This document shows positions 1-8,408 of a stretch of 64,000 nt of DNA, in pieces (positions within the stretch are counted from its first letter, which is position 1; the number at the start of each line of letters is the position of its first letter). Below the pieces are notes generated by a model. It was not told the DNA's origin, did no database searches, and worked only from the letters and a program-made list of their open reading frames with translations. This DNA is from Mycobacterium marinum (GTDB lineage Bacteria > Actinomycetota > Actinomycetes > Mycobacteriales > Mycobacteriaceae): contig NZ_CP024190.1 of the NCBI RefSeq assembly GCF_003391395.1, positions 558,001 to 622,000 of the forward strand, given 5' to 3'. The translations under genes and the position numbers were made by a program.

Positions 1-1
1 T

Positions 2-436
2 GTTGGGCTGAACATCGAAGACACGGTGCACTCCGAAGGCGCAAGACTGAGGTCTCGCCGCGAACACGCCGAGCTGGTCGGCGCGTTACGGTCGGCCGCC
101 GACGCGGCCGGCGTGCATGTCGTCCTCAACGCGCGCACCGATCTTTTCCTGCGTCGCGACGGTGACCCGGCAGACCGCTTCGAGCGGGCCGTGGCGAGGT
201 TGACCGAGGCCGCGGCCGCCGGCGCCGATGTGCTGTACCCGGTGGGCCGTCACGACCCGGATACGTTGCGGCGGTTGGCGGCGCAGTTGCCGCTGCCGAT
301 CAACGCGATCGCGCTGCCCGACCAGGACGATCCAGCCTCATTCGGCCGGTTGGGTGTCGCCCGGATCAGCTTCGGCCCCTTTCTGCAGGCCGCCCTGTCC
401 GGCCGGGCGACCGAGCTGCTGGCCCACTGGCGCTGA
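2..436 (+). CDS. Isocitrate lyase/PEP mutase family protein, C-terminal part
   Basis: The open frame runs in from the left edge, so the start and N-terminal half are missing. The visible 144 residues begin with GLNIEDT, which matches the (G)xNxED motif of the isocitrate lyase/phosphoenolpyruvate mutase superfamily, where the acidic residues help bind Mg2+. Further on, VLNARTD is the next conserved strand of the TIM barrel, and the end (LGVARISFGPFL) fits the last barrel strands. Members cleave or form C-C or C-P bonds of 2-oxo acids. The exact substrate cannot be read from this half; a 2-methylisocitrate lyase-like or oxaloacetate hydrolase-like enzyme is possible. It converges on the hsp20 gene, with a hairpin between them. 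Confidence 0.8.
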   Translation, partial: VGLNIEDTVHSEGARLRSRREHAELVGALRSAADAAGVHVVLNARTDLFLRRDGDPADRFERAVARLTEAAAAGADVLYPVGRHDPDTLRRLAAQLPLPINAIALPDQDDPASFGRLGVARISFGPFLQAALSGRATELLAHWR

Positions 437-450
437 CCGGAGTCGAATGC

Positions 451-489
451 CGCTGATCCGGCGGAGCCGTTCACTCCGCCGGATCAGCG
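451..489. terminator. 16-bp perfect inverted repeat between convergent genes
   Basis: Arms at 451-466 and 474-489 are perfectly complementary (CGCTGATCCGGCGGAG and its reverse complement) around a 7-nt loop. It sits in the 74-bp gap between the stop of the PEP mutase-like gene and the stop of hsp20, so one hairpin could end transcription from both sides. There is no U-tract, as is common for mycobacterial terminators. Confidence 0.65.
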
Positions 490-510
490 CGCCCGGCGAG
501 CCGGCCGGAC

Positions 511-969
511 CTACTTGGTGATTGCGATGCGCTGCGGCTCACTCGCCGCCGGATCCCGGTAGGCGCCTTGCACCCGCACGGTCAGCACGCCCGCGTCATA
601 GGAAGCCGAGACGGCCTCGCTGGTGACGTGTTCGGGCAGCTGGAACGACCGGCGGAACGATCCGTACCGGATTTCGCGCAACGTGCGGCGGTCGGCTTCC
701 CCAGCTTCCTGGGCGTGCTCGTCGCGGTGTTCGCCGCGAATGACCAGCTCGCCGCGCTCCACCTCGACATTGACGTCGTTTTCCACGTCCACGCCGGGCA
801 GCTCGAGGCGGACCACCGCGTCGTCGCCGTCCTTGACGATCTCTGCGGCCGGATTGAATCCGGTGCCCAGCGGCGTGTACCAATCGGATGCCGCCGCTGG
901 TCCGAAGAAGTCCCGCAGCCAGCGATCGGTGCTCCAGGCCGGACGCGACCACAACGCGAGATTGCTCAT
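511..969 (-). CDS. hsp20: Hsp20-family small heat shock protein (Acr2 type)
   Basis: This 152-residue protein has the alpha-crystallin layout: an N-terminal arm (1-40), the crystallin beta-sandwich (about 41-140) and a short C-terminal tail. The core contains the conserved LPGV turn (ELPGVDVENDV) and the A-x-x-x-x-G-V-L signature (ASYDAGVLTV). Proteins of this type are ATP-independent holdases that bind unfolding proteins in the cytoplasm. The length and sequence agree with Acr2 (Rv0251c) of M. tuberculosis. The ATG has an AAGGAG ribosome site 5 nt upstream. A GGAAC-N19-GTT element lies about 70 bp upstream, consistent with stress sigma factor control. It is divergent from nirB. Confidence 0.93.
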   Translation of the reverse strand: MSNLALWSRPAWSTDRWLRDFFGPAAASDWYTPLGTGFNPAAEIVKDGDDAVVRLELPGVDVENDVNVEVERGELVIRGEHRDEHAQEAGEADRRTLREIRYGSFRRSFQLPEHVTSEAVSASYDAGVLTVRVQGAYRDPAASEPQRIAITK

Positions 970-1036
970 GATTTTCTCCTTATGCTTCCGTGTGAGTTAG
1001 CTGTGTCCGGCTCCTCGCCGGTCGGCTACTAGCAAG

Positions 1037-1063
1037 AACATGAGTCGACCACGCTAAAGTTCC
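1037..1063 (-). promoter_or_regulatory. SigE/SigH-type promoter of hsp20
   Basis: On the minus strand a GGAAC -35 element (1063-1059) is followed by 19 bp and GTT (1039-1037). That is the spacing known for SigE/SigH promoters (GGAAY, about 18-19 bp, GTT). The predicted transcript would start near 1027, giving a leader of roughly 57 nt that carries the AAGGAG site. I saw no HspR (HAIR-type) inverted repeat nearby. Confidence 0.5.
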
Positions 1064-1124
1064 ACCTGGGGCTTCGCCCAGAGCGAACGGGGTCACACAG
1101 TCCGTTGGCAGGTGTGAGCGCCAC

Positions 1125-1140
1125 GTCACCCACGTGTCAC
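1125..1140 (+). promoter_or_regulatory. GlnR-box-like repeat upstream of nirB
   Basis: Two GTCAC half-sites at 1125-1129 and 1136-1140 are separated by exactly 6 bp. This fits the GTnAC-N6-(GAAAC/GTnAC) layout of actinobacterial GlnR sites, although the second half differs from the preferred GAAAC. It lies 45 bp before the nirB start. NirBD is a known GlnR target in mycobacteria, which supports but does not prove the call. Confidence 0.4.
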
Positions 1141-1184
1141 ATTTGGCGATTTTTCGGTAATTTCCCGCCTCTAGCCTTCATGCC

Positions 1185-3761
1185 ATGGCCCCAGGCGGAA
1201 CTGTGCGTGCGCACGATGCGAACCCCGGTGTCCCGCGACACGTCATCGTGGTGGGACACGGCATGGTGGGCCACCGGATGGTCGAGGCGCTTCGGGCCCG
1301 CGACACCGACGATCGCTGGCGGGTCACGGTGCTGGCCGAGGAAGCGGATGCGGCATATGACCGCGTGGGCCTGACCTCCTACACCGAAACCTGGGATCGG
1401 GCTCAGCTGGCATTGCCGGGCAACGACTACGCCGGTGACGAGCGGGTTCGGGTGTTGCTGAACACGCGGGTCACCGAGATCGACCGCGCGGCCAAGTCGG
1501 TGGTCACCGCCGACGGCACGCGACACGGTTATGACGCCCTGGTGCTGGCCACCGGGTCCTACGCCTTTGTCCCTCCGGTGCCCGGCCATGACCTGCCCGG
1601 CTGCCACGTGTATCGCACGCTCGATGACCTCGACGCTATCCATGCCTGCGCCGAACGTGCACTGCGCGATGGCCACGGTGGCGCCGGCGTGGTCATCGGC
1701 GGCGGCCTACTCGGGCTGGAAGCCGCCAACGCGTTGCGCCAGTTCGGGTTGCAGACGCACGTCATCGAGATGATGCCGCGGTTGATGGCCCAACAGATCG
1801 ATGAGGCCGGGGGCGCGCTACTGGCCCGGATGATTTCCGACCTCGGGATCGCTGTGCACGTCGGGACGGGCACCGACTCGATTGAGTCTGTCGAGCATTC
1901 CGATGGCAAGACGTCGCTACGGGTGCGGCTGGCCGGCGGCGACGTCATCGACGCCGGCGCATTGATTTTCGCGGCGGGTATCCGGCCCCGCGACGAATTG
2001 GCCAGGGCGGCCGGCCTCGCGATCGCCGAGCGCGGCGGCGTGCTCACCGATCTGTCCTGTCAGACAAGCGATCCCGACATCTACGCGGTCGGTGAGGTGG
2101 CCGCCATCGAGGGGCGCTGCTACGGATTGGTCGGGCCCGGCTACACCAGCGCCGAGGTGGTGGCCGACCGGTTGCTCAACGGTGTCGCGGAGTTCCCCGA
2201 AGCCGACCTGTCGACCAAGCTCAAGTTGCTCGGCGTTGACGTGGCCAGCTTCGGCGACGCGATGGGCGCTACCGAGAACTGCCTCGAGGTAGCCGTCAAC
2301 GACGCGGTGAATCGCACCTACGCCAAGCTGGTGCTCTCCGATGACGCCAAGACGCTACTGGGCGGCGTGCTGGTGGGCGACGCTTCCGCGTACGGGGTGT
2401 TGCGCCCGATGGTCGGCAGCGAGTTGCCCGGCGATCCGTTGGCGCTGATCTCGCCCGCCTCTGGCGACGGTGCTGGTGCCTTGGGCATTGGCGCACTGCC
2501 CGATTCGGCACAGATCTGTTCCTGCAACAACGTCACCAAGGGCGAGCTGAAGTGTGCGATCGCCGACGGCTGCGCCGATGTGCCCGCGCTCAAGGCGTGC
2601 ACCGCGGCCGGTACCTCGTGCGGTTCGTGCGTGCCGCTGCTGAAGCAACTGCTGGAAGCCGAGGGGGTCGAACAGTCCAAGGCGCTCTGCGAGCACTTCA
2701 GCCAATCGCGCGCGGAACTCTTCCAGATCATTTTGGCTACCGAAATCCGGACCTTCTCGGGACTGCTACAACGCTTCGGTCGCGGAAAGGGTTGTGACAT
2801 CTGCAAACCCGTGGTCGCGTCGATCCTGGCGTCCACCGGGTCCGACCACATCCTGGACGGCGAGCAGGCTTCGCTGCAGGACTCAAACGATCACTTCCTG
2901 GCCAACATCCAGAAGAACGGTAGCTACTCGGTGGTGCCGCGGGTCCCTGGTGGCGACATCAAGCCCGAGCATCTGATTCTGATCGGCCAAATCGCCCAGG
3001 AATTCGGGCTTTACACCAAGATCACCGGCGGCCAGCGGATCGACATGTTCGGTGCGCGAGTCGATCAGCTGCCGCTGATCTGGAAGCGGCTGGTCGATGC
3101 GGGCATGGAGTCCGGCCACGCCTATGGCAAGGCGTTGCGGACGGTGAAGAGCTGCGTGGGTAGTGACTGGTGTCGTTACGGGCAACAGGATTCGGTGCAG
3201 CTGGCCATCGACCTGGAACTGCGTTACCGAGGCCTGCGGGCGCCGCACAAGATCAAGCTGGGCGTTTCGGGTTGCGCGCGCGAGTGTGCCGAAGCCCGCA
3301 GCAAGGACGTCGGCGTCATCGCCACCGAAAAGGGCTGGAACCTGTACGTCGGCGGCAATGGCGGCATGACTCCCAAGCATGCTCAGCTGCTGGCCAGCGA
3401 CATCGACACTGAGACGCTGGTCCGCTATATCGACCGGTTCCTGATGTACTACGTCCGAACGGCCGATCGGCTACAGCGCACCGCGCCGTGGGTCGAATCA
3501 CTCGAGGGCGGACTCGATCACGTCCGCGAGGTCGTGTGTGACGACTCCTTGGGCCTGGCCGAAGAGTTCGAAGCGGCGGTGCAGCGCCACGTCGCCAACT
3601 ACAAGTGCGAGTGGAAGGGCGTGCTGGAGGACCCGGACAAGCTGTCGCGGTTCGTCTCTTTCGTCAATGCCCCCGACGCCGCCGACCCGACAGTGACATT
3701 CACCGAGCGTGCGGGACGTAAAGTTCCTGTCTCCATTGGCATTCCGCGGGTCCGATCATGA
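1185..3761 (+). CDS. nirB: Nitrite reductase [NAD(P)H] large subunit
   Basis: The 858-residue protein reduces nitrite to ammonium in the cytoplasm, using NAD(P)H, FAD, Fe-S clusters and siroheme. Domains in order: an FAD/NAD(P)-binding oxidoreductase (about 20-310, with VVGHGMVG and the second dinucleotide fold VVIGGGLLGLEAA), a BFD-like [2Fe-2S] region (about 440-490, CSCN...CGSC), then the ferredoxin-like and siroheme/[4Fe-4S] domains (about 560-800). The cluster ligands are C657, C663, C697 and C701 (CVGSDWC and GCARECAE). The length equals that of mycobacterial NirB. The ATG at 1185 was chosen because the Rossmann fold begins about 18 residues later. It is followed 25 bp downstream by nirD. 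Confidence 0.96.
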   Translation: MAPGGTVRAHDANPGVPRHVIVVGHGMVGHRMVEALRARDTDDRWRVTVLAEEADAAYDRVGLTSYTETWDRAQLALPGNDYAGDERVRVLLNTRVTEIDRAAKSVVTADGTRHGYDALVLATGSYAFVPPVPGHDLPGCHVYRTLDDLDAIHACAERALRDGHGGAGVVIGGGLLGLEAANALRQFGLQTHVIEMMPRLMAQQIDEAGGALLARMISDLGIAVHVGTGTDSIESVEHSDGKTSLRVRLAGGDVIDAGALIFAAGIRPRDELARAAGLAIAERGGVLTDLSCQTSDPDIYAVGEVAAIEGRCYGLVGPGYTSAEVVADRLLNGVAEFPEADLSTKLKLLGVDVASFGDAMGATENCLEVAVNDAVNRTYAKLVLSDDAKTLLGGVLVGDASAYGVLRPMVGSELPGDPLALISPASGDGAGALGIGALPDSAQICSCNNVTKGELKCAIADGCADVPALKACTAAGTSCGSCVPLLKQLLEAEGVEQSKALCEHFSQSRAELFQIILATEIRTFSGLLQRFGRGKGCDICKPVVASILASTGSDHILDGEQASLQDSNDHFLANIQKNGSYSVVPRVPGGDIKPEHLILIGQIAQEFGLYTKITGGQRIDMFGARVDQLPLIWKRLVDAGMESGHAYGKALRTVKSCVGSDWCRYGQQDSVQLAIDLELRYRGLRAPHKIKLGVSGCARECAEARSKDVGVIATEKGWNLYVGGNGGMTPKHAQLLASDIDTETLVRYIDRFLMYYVRTADRLQRTAPWVESLEGGLDHVREVVCDDSLGLAEEFEAAVQRHVANYKCEWKGVLEDPDKLSRFVSFVNAPDAADPTVTFTERAGRKVPVSIGIPRVRS

Positions 3762-3786
3762 AGTCGCGAAGATTCTAGGAGGTAGT

Positions 3787-4143
3787 GTGACACTTCTCAA
3801 CGACATTCAGGTATGGACCACTGCCTGTGCATACGACCATCTGATCCCCGGCCGGGGTGTGGGTGTGCTGCTCGATGACGGCAGTCAGGCGGCTCTGTTC
3901 CGGCTGGACGACGGCTCGGTGCACGCGCTGGGAAACATCGACCCGTTCTCCGGTGCGGCCGTGCTGTCCCGTGGCATCGTCGGTGATCGGGACGGCCGTG
4001 CGGCAGTTCAATCTCCGATTCAGAAACAGGCGTTCGCGCTCGACGACGGCAGCTGCCTTGATGATCCACGCGTTTCGGTGCCGGTGTACCCGGCGCGTGT
4101 CACTGCGGAAGGCAAGATTCAGGTCGCGCGGTTGGCCGCCTGA
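3787..4143 (+). CDS. nirD: Nitrite reductase small subunit
   Basis: This 118-residue protein is the small partner of NirB. It has the Rieske-like beta fold, but the usual CxH and CxxH cluster ligands are absent: the first site reads LGNIDPFS. That is normal for NirD, which is structural and not a cluster carrier. The GTG start at 3787 follows a full AGGAGG ribosome site (3777-3782) and gives the family length; an earlier in-frame codon would run into nirB. The 25-bp gap to nirB indicates one transcript, so expression should follow the GlnR/NnaR control of nirB. Confidence 0.95.
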   Translation: MTLLNDIQVWTTACAYDHLIPGRGVGVLLDDGSQAALFRLDDGSVHALGNIDPFSGAAVLSRGIVGDRDGRAAVQSPIQKQAFALDDGSCLDDPRVSVPVYPARVTAEGKIQVARLAA

Positions 4144-4279
4144 CCGGGTCTACGGATTTGGGCGTGAGCCCACGGATCCGGCGGTGCAGCCGGGGCCGTC
4201 CAGCTTACGATGTGACGCCCCATGCGCACGGTCAAGCCCCAGGATGCCCGCCCGATATCGTGGCAGGCGGCTTGGGCGC

Positions 4280-4735
4280 CTACCCCCGGCTGATGTCGCC
4301 GACAAGGTAGTGCTGCATGGTGGGGCCGATGGCGTCCACCAATGCATCCACTGACATTGAATGCATTGGTTCGGAGCGCAACCCGTAGCGCATGATGCCC
4401 AAGCCGACCAATTGCGAGGCACATAATGACGCGCGGACGGCGATCTTATCCGCGCCGAGCATTTTGAGTAGTGGGTTGAAGATGGGCCCGATGAACATCG
4501 ACTGGACGATTTCGGCCGTCTTGGCCAGGCCGGTGGAGGCGACAGCGCTGGCGGCGAACGGGCCGCCGCCCGCCGCGTCCCACGTGGTGATCAGCATGTA
4601 CAGAGTCCGGCGGCCGACCTGGTTGACACTGCCGGCGACAATCTTGTCGATGAACTCCGGTGTGCCGAAGGGCAAACGCAGCATCTTCGCCACCGGATCG
4701 AGGAGCCCGCGGGAGGGCTCTTCGTTATTGGCCAT
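4280..4735 (-). CDS. TetR C-terminal-domain-like protein without DNA-binding domain (Rv0258c type)
   Basis: The 151-residue protein matches the length of Rv0258c. Its helical sequence (for example VRASLCASQLVGLGIMRYGLR) resembles the ligand-binding and dimerisation half of TetR-family regulators, but there is no N-terminal helix-turn-helix: the protein starts only about 25 residues before the first ligand-domain helix. No function is established. It could be a decayed repressor or a protein that binds a TetR partner. It converges on nirD across a 136-bp gap in which I see no gene. In M. tuberculosis, as I recall, cobU, cobQ1 and PPE2 lie here; they are absent. Confidence 0.7.
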   Translation of the reverse strand: MANNEEPSRGLLDPVAKMLRLPFGTPEFIDKIVAGSVNQVGRRTLYMLITTWDAAGGGPFAASAVASTGLAKTAEIVQSMFIGPIFNPLLKMLGADKIAVRASLCASQLVGLGIMRYGLRSEPMHSMSVDALVDAIGPTMQHYLVGDISRG

Positions 4736-4791
4736 GGTGTCAGGATCACCCGGATATGGTCAAAGATCAAGCATTGTCCACGTCGGCGTTC

Positions 4792-5553
4792 TCAACCAAC
4801 AATGCTTTGTGTTTCATGTGATTCGGCTCGGGTGTGCATCGGTGATCGTGGAACCGTAGGCACCGCAGCCGAGATGGCGCTGTGGAACCGCGTCGCGATC
4901 AGTTCGGCCAAGCCGGGGTGGTTGCCCAGCGGCGGGGTCACCACGTCGGCGCCGCAGGCGCGCAGCCGCTCCTGGAATAGGCCTTCGGCCAGCAGATAGG
5001 AGACGACCACGACCCGGCGGGCCCCGTCGCGCCGCGCGGCGCGAACAGCGGTGCGGAGGTCGGGACGGCCGGTTGCGGCAAACCCGAGGGTCACCGGTGA
5101 ACCGGTAAGTGCGCACAGGAACGCGCGCGCCGTGCGCAGGTCGTCGAGCGCCCGTCGATCCGATGTCCCAGCCGCGGCCAATATCACCGAATCATCTGGG
5201 CGCCAGCCGGATTCCAGCAGCTGCTGGATGAGGATTCTGGCGATCTCCCGGCTGGGGCCCAGTGCCGGGGTGACGGTGACGTCGGGGTGGCCACTGGCCG
5301 CGACGTGCGCCGGCAGGTCGATGCGGACGTGGTAGCCGCGGGACAGGAAGGCGGGTACCACGATTGCCGATTGCGCCGAGCCCCGTCCCGGCGCAGGTCG
5401 GCCGAGCACTTCGCTGGGTGTGGGACCCAACACGTCGACAAATGCCACCTGCACGGTCTGCTTCAGCAGCGCGCTCACCCGCGCCGCCAGGTCGCCGATC
5501 ATCGCGACACCGGCCGGCCGGCGGGTGCCGTGCGCCGTGAGTATCAGGTGCAT
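4792..5553 (-). CDS. CbiX/SirB-type sirohydrochlorin chelatase (Rv0259c type)
   Basis: The 253-residue protein is made of two CbiX-type halves (about 1-115 and 120-235). The first begins with LTAHGTR, which carries the metal-binding His (H8) typical of class II chelatases; the second contains VVVVSYLLAEG, matching the other conserved strand. These enzymes insert Co2+ or Fe2+ into sirohydrochlorin. The neighbourhood (NirB needs siroheme) suggests Fe2+ insertion for siroheme, but this is inference. The ATG at 5553 overlaps the end of nnaR by 10 bp, which favours translational coupling. The same frame stays open far upstream, but that part lies inside nnaR and is not similar to CbiX. Confidence 0.85.
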   Translation of the reverse strand: MHLILTAHGTRRPAGVAMIGDLAARVSALLKQTVQVAFVDVLGPTPSEVLGRPAPGRGSAQSAIVVPAFLSRGYHVRIDLPAHVAASGHPDVTVTPALGPSREIARILIQQLLESGWRPDDSVILAAAGTSDRRALDDLRTARAFLCALTGSPVTLGFAATGRPDLRTAVRAARRDGARRVVVVSYLLAEGLFQERLRACGADVVTPPLGNHPGLAELIATRFHSAISAAVPTVPRSPMHTRAESHETQSIVG

Positions 5554-6695
5554 GCGGTGTCGTCCTGGGTGTCGAGCGCCAGCCGGTAACCACGCTTGAC
5601 CACCGTCGCGATGATGTTTTTGTCGCCCAGCGCCGTGCGCAGCCGCAATACGGCGGTGTCTACCGCGTGAGTGTCGTCGCCGTTTCCGGGAAGCACATTC
5701 AGCAGCTCGCTGCGGGCGACGACGTCTCCGGGGCGCTTGGTCAAGGCGCGCAATATCGCCATGCCCGACCCCGACAGTGTCTTGATGGAGCCATCGACGA
5801 GCACGCAGGTTCCGCGGATGTCGACGACGTGGCCCGCGGCGTTCACGGTGCAGGAGCCAAGTAGCGGAAGTTCCTCGGCGATATGACGGGCCAAGGCGCC
5901 CAGCCGCATTCGCTCCGGCGATGAGGTGGGCACCCCCTTGCGGATCAAGGGGCGAGAGGTGACGGGGCCGACGCACATCGCGTGTACGTCGTTGCGCAGC
6001 GCCTCGAGCAGTTCCTCTTCGATATCCAGCTCGCGGCCACGCTCGAGCACCGCGGCCGCGGCGGGCGCAGAGGTGAAACTCACCGCGTCGAACTGTCGCC
6101 GGGCGATCTCGGTGACCAATTGGTCGAATGCGCCGCCCAATGGCGTTGGCTTCCAGCGGTACACCCGAATGGGCACCACCTCGGCCCCCGCCGCGCGGAG
6201 GCCGCCGACAAACTCGGGGAAGGGATCCCAGCCATCGGCCGCGCCGTGTAGCTGAATGGCGATCCGCTGACCGGCGACCCCGGATTCAAGCAGGTATTCC
6301 AGAACTTCTTGCGAGGATTCCGATTCTGGCGACCATTCTTCGCGCAAGCCCGCCGCGCGTAGCTCGCCGGTCGCCTTCGGTCCGCGCGATATGGTCCGGC
6401 CTACCGACAACGCATCAACGAGTTCGCCGGCCAGCCCCCACCCCTCGGCCGCGGCTACCCAGCCCCGGAAACCGATACCGGTGTGGGCCACCAGGATGTC
6501 GGGTGGGTTGGCGATCAACGCCTCCGTATTGCCCTGGAGTTCGTCGTCTTCGGGCAGCGCGATCATGTTGATCGCAGGGGCACTGCAGACGTCGGCACCG
6601 TGGCGGCGCAGAAGTGCGCACAACTCCTCGGCCCGGCGAGAAGACGTCACCGCAATCCGGTAGCCCCGCAGTGGCTCAGATTTTTGCTGGGCCAT
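5544..6695 (-). CDS. nnaR: Nitrate/nitrite assimilation regulator, HemD-like domain plus winged helix
   Basis: The 383-residue protein joins a uroporphyrinogen-III synthase-like (HemD) domain (about 10-260, starting GYRIAVTSSRRAEEL) to an OmpR-type winged-helix DNA-binding domain (about 285-375, ending VVKRGYRLAL). This architecture is that of NnaR (Rv0260c), which in actinobacteria activates nitrate/nitrite genes together with GlnR. The HemD part probably senses rather than makes tetrapyrrole. It lies between the porter narK3 (78 bp upstream on the same strand) and the chelatase gene, and is likely co-transcribed with both. Its targets should include nirB and the two porters in this window. 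Confidence 0.88.
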   Translation of the reverse strand: MAQQKSEPLRGYRIAVTSSRRAEELCALLRRHGADVCSAPAINMIALPEDDELQGNTEALIANPPDILVAHTGIGFRGWVAAAEGWGLAGELVDALSVGRTISRGPKATGELRAAGLREEWSPESESSQEVLEYLLESGVAGQRIAIQLHGAADGWDPFPEFVGGLRAAGAEVVPIRVYRWKPTPLGGAFDQLVTEIARRQFDAVSFTSAPAAAAVLERGRELDIEEELLEALRNDVHAMCVGPVTSRPLIRKGVPTSSPERMRLGALARHIAEELPLLGSCTVNAAGHVVDIRGTCVLVDGSIKTLSGSGMAILRALTKRPGDVVARSELLNVLPGNGDDTHAVDTAVLRLRTALGDKNIIATVVKRGYRLALDTQDDTACT

Positions 6696-6773
6696 ATGTC
6701 GTGTCTAAGCGTGTGAGGTTTCGGATGCGTTACCAAGCAATTGCTGCCGCATTGCCCACCCCTGCGACCCCAG

Positions 6774-8177
6774 TCACACTCGGGCCAGCCGGGATCCGGA
6801 TGCCGTCCCCGCGGTACCGGCGACCGGGACCGCTCGGCGCCCGTATCTCGACCAGGTCAGAAGCGCGGCGCCGACATAAAACAGCAGGAAGACCCAATAG
6901 GCGGAGGTGTCTGTTCCGGTGCTCAGATAGGACTGTCGCAGCGCCAGATTGATGCCCACGCCCCCGAGGGCGCCAAAGGCGGCGACAAATCCGATCACCG
7001 CTCCCGACATGGCCTGTGACCAGCGGCGTCGCTCGAATTCGCTGATCTGGTTCCGGTGGCTGAGCGCCTCGAACACCGAGGGGATCATCTTGTACACCGA
7101 ACCGTTGCCCAGGCCGGCGAGCGCAAAAAGGGCCAGGAAGCCGCCGATGTAGCCCGCCGTCATCGCCACGGTGGCCGGACCAGGGGTGTGGTCACCGTGG
7201 GTACTGATGGCCACCAACAGCCCAGTAAACAACGCCATCGTGAGGAAGACCGCCAGGGTGACCCGGCTGCCGCCGACCCGATCCGCCAGTCGGCCGCCGT
7301 AGATCCGGGCCAGCGAGCCCAGCGCCGGCCCGATGAAGGCGAACTCGGCCGCGTGCAGGGCGGCCTGTGCGTGGCTTTGTCCGCTACCGACGAAGTTGAT
7401 CTGCAGCACCTGGCCAAACGCGAAGGAGAACCCGATCCAGGAGCCGAAAGTGCCCAGATAGAGCAGGGCCAGTACCCACGTGTCGCGCTGGGTGAGGATG
7501 GCCCGCAAATGGCCCACGTCATAGGTGGCGTGCGCCAGGTTATCCATCTGGCGGGCCGCTCCGACGGCGACGACCGTCAACAGCAACAGATACAGTCCGC
7601 ACACCCAATACGGCTGGTGATAGCCGGCGATCGCGATCACCAGCAGCCCCACCAGCTGAATCATGGGGACGCCCAGATTGCCGGCGCCGGCGTTGAACCC
7701 GAGAGCGAAGCCTTTGCGCCGATGCGGGTAGAAGGCGTTGGTGTTGGTCATCGACGCCGCGTAGTTGGCGCCACCGCATCCGGTCAATGCGGCGCATGCC
7801 AGATACGGCCACAGCGGCAACCCTGGGTGGCTCAGCAACCAGATCGTGCCGATGGTGGGAATGGCCAGCACCGCAATCGAAAACACGGTCCAGTTCCGGC
7901 CGCCGAAGGTGGCGATACCCAGCGAATACGGGATGCGCAGGCAGGCCGCAACAAAGGTGGCTGTGGCGCCGAGCAGGAATTTGTCCGCAGCGGAGAAGCC
8001 GTAAACGGCGTAGGGCATGAACAGCACCAACACCGGCCAGAGCGTCCAAACCCCAAAGGCGACGTGGTCGCATGCGGTGATCCACAGCAGGTTGCGGCGA
8101 GCGACGGCGTGGTTGCTGGCCTCCCAAGCCTGGGCGTCTTCGGGATCCCAGTGCTCGATCCGATGGTTGCGGTTCAT
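6774..8177 (-). CDS. narK3: NNP-family nitrate/nitrite porter
   Basis: The 467-residue membrane protein has about 12 hydrophobic spans and belongs to the nitrate/nitrite porter branch of the major facilitator superfamily. The signature stretch GFNAGAGNLGVP matches the family motif in helix 5, and the N-terminal RRNLLWI...HVAFGVWTLW is also typical. The start at 8177 (MNRNHRIEHWDPED) gives the length of M. tuberculosis NarK3 (about 469). The frame is open 36 codons further upstream, but that part is not porter-like. It lies upstream of nnaR and the chelatase gene on the same strand. Direction of transport (nitrate in, nitrite out, or both) cannot be read from sequence. Confidence 0.92.
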   Translation of the reverse strand: MNRNHRIEHWDPEDAQAWEASNHAVARRNLLWITACDHVAFGVWTLWPVLVLFMPYAVYGFSAADKFLLGATATFVAACLRIPYSLGIATFGGRNWTVFSIAVLAIPTIGTIWLLSHPGLPLWPYLACAALTGCGGANYAASMTNTNAFYPHRRKGFALGFNAGAGNLGVPMIQLVGLLVIAIAGYHQPYWVCGLYLLLLTVVAVGAARQMDNLAHATYDVGHLRAILTQRDTWVLALLYLGTFGSWIGFSFAFGQVLQINFVGSGQSHAQAALHAAEFAFIGPALGSLARIYGGRLADRVGGSRVTLAVFLTMALFTGLLVAISTHGDHTPGPATVAMTAGYIGGFLALFALAGLGNGSVYKMIPSVFEALSHRNQISEFERRRWSQAMSGAVIGFVAAFGALGGVGINLALRQSYLSTGTDTSAYWVFLLFYVGAALLTWSRYGRRAVPVAGTAGTASGSRLARV

Positions 8178-8408
8178 GTTGGCGTCTGCACCTTTCGCCG
8201 ACGGTGGCGCCGCTTTTCCGGCAAGCATGCGTTGAGAAGTCAGGCGAGTCTCGAGATGAATCACGAATGAAGAGGCATGCGCCACCGCCTGTTTCGATGC
8301 TCACATCGATCATGCAAGCCGGTCAACTCGAAGGGGCGGATATGGGCTGAAAGTTGAATCGCAGTTATCTGAAAACTGGCTGGCAGGAAGACGCGGCGCC
8401 GAGAGGTA

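Noticed and set aside
568..1032. Long frames opposite hsp20
   Set aside because: They are antisense shadows of a clear Hsp20 gene; codon pattern follows the real frame.
970..1036. Search for an HspR (HAIR) repeat before hsp20
   Set aside because: No CTTGAGT-N7-ACTCAAG-like inverted repeat is present.
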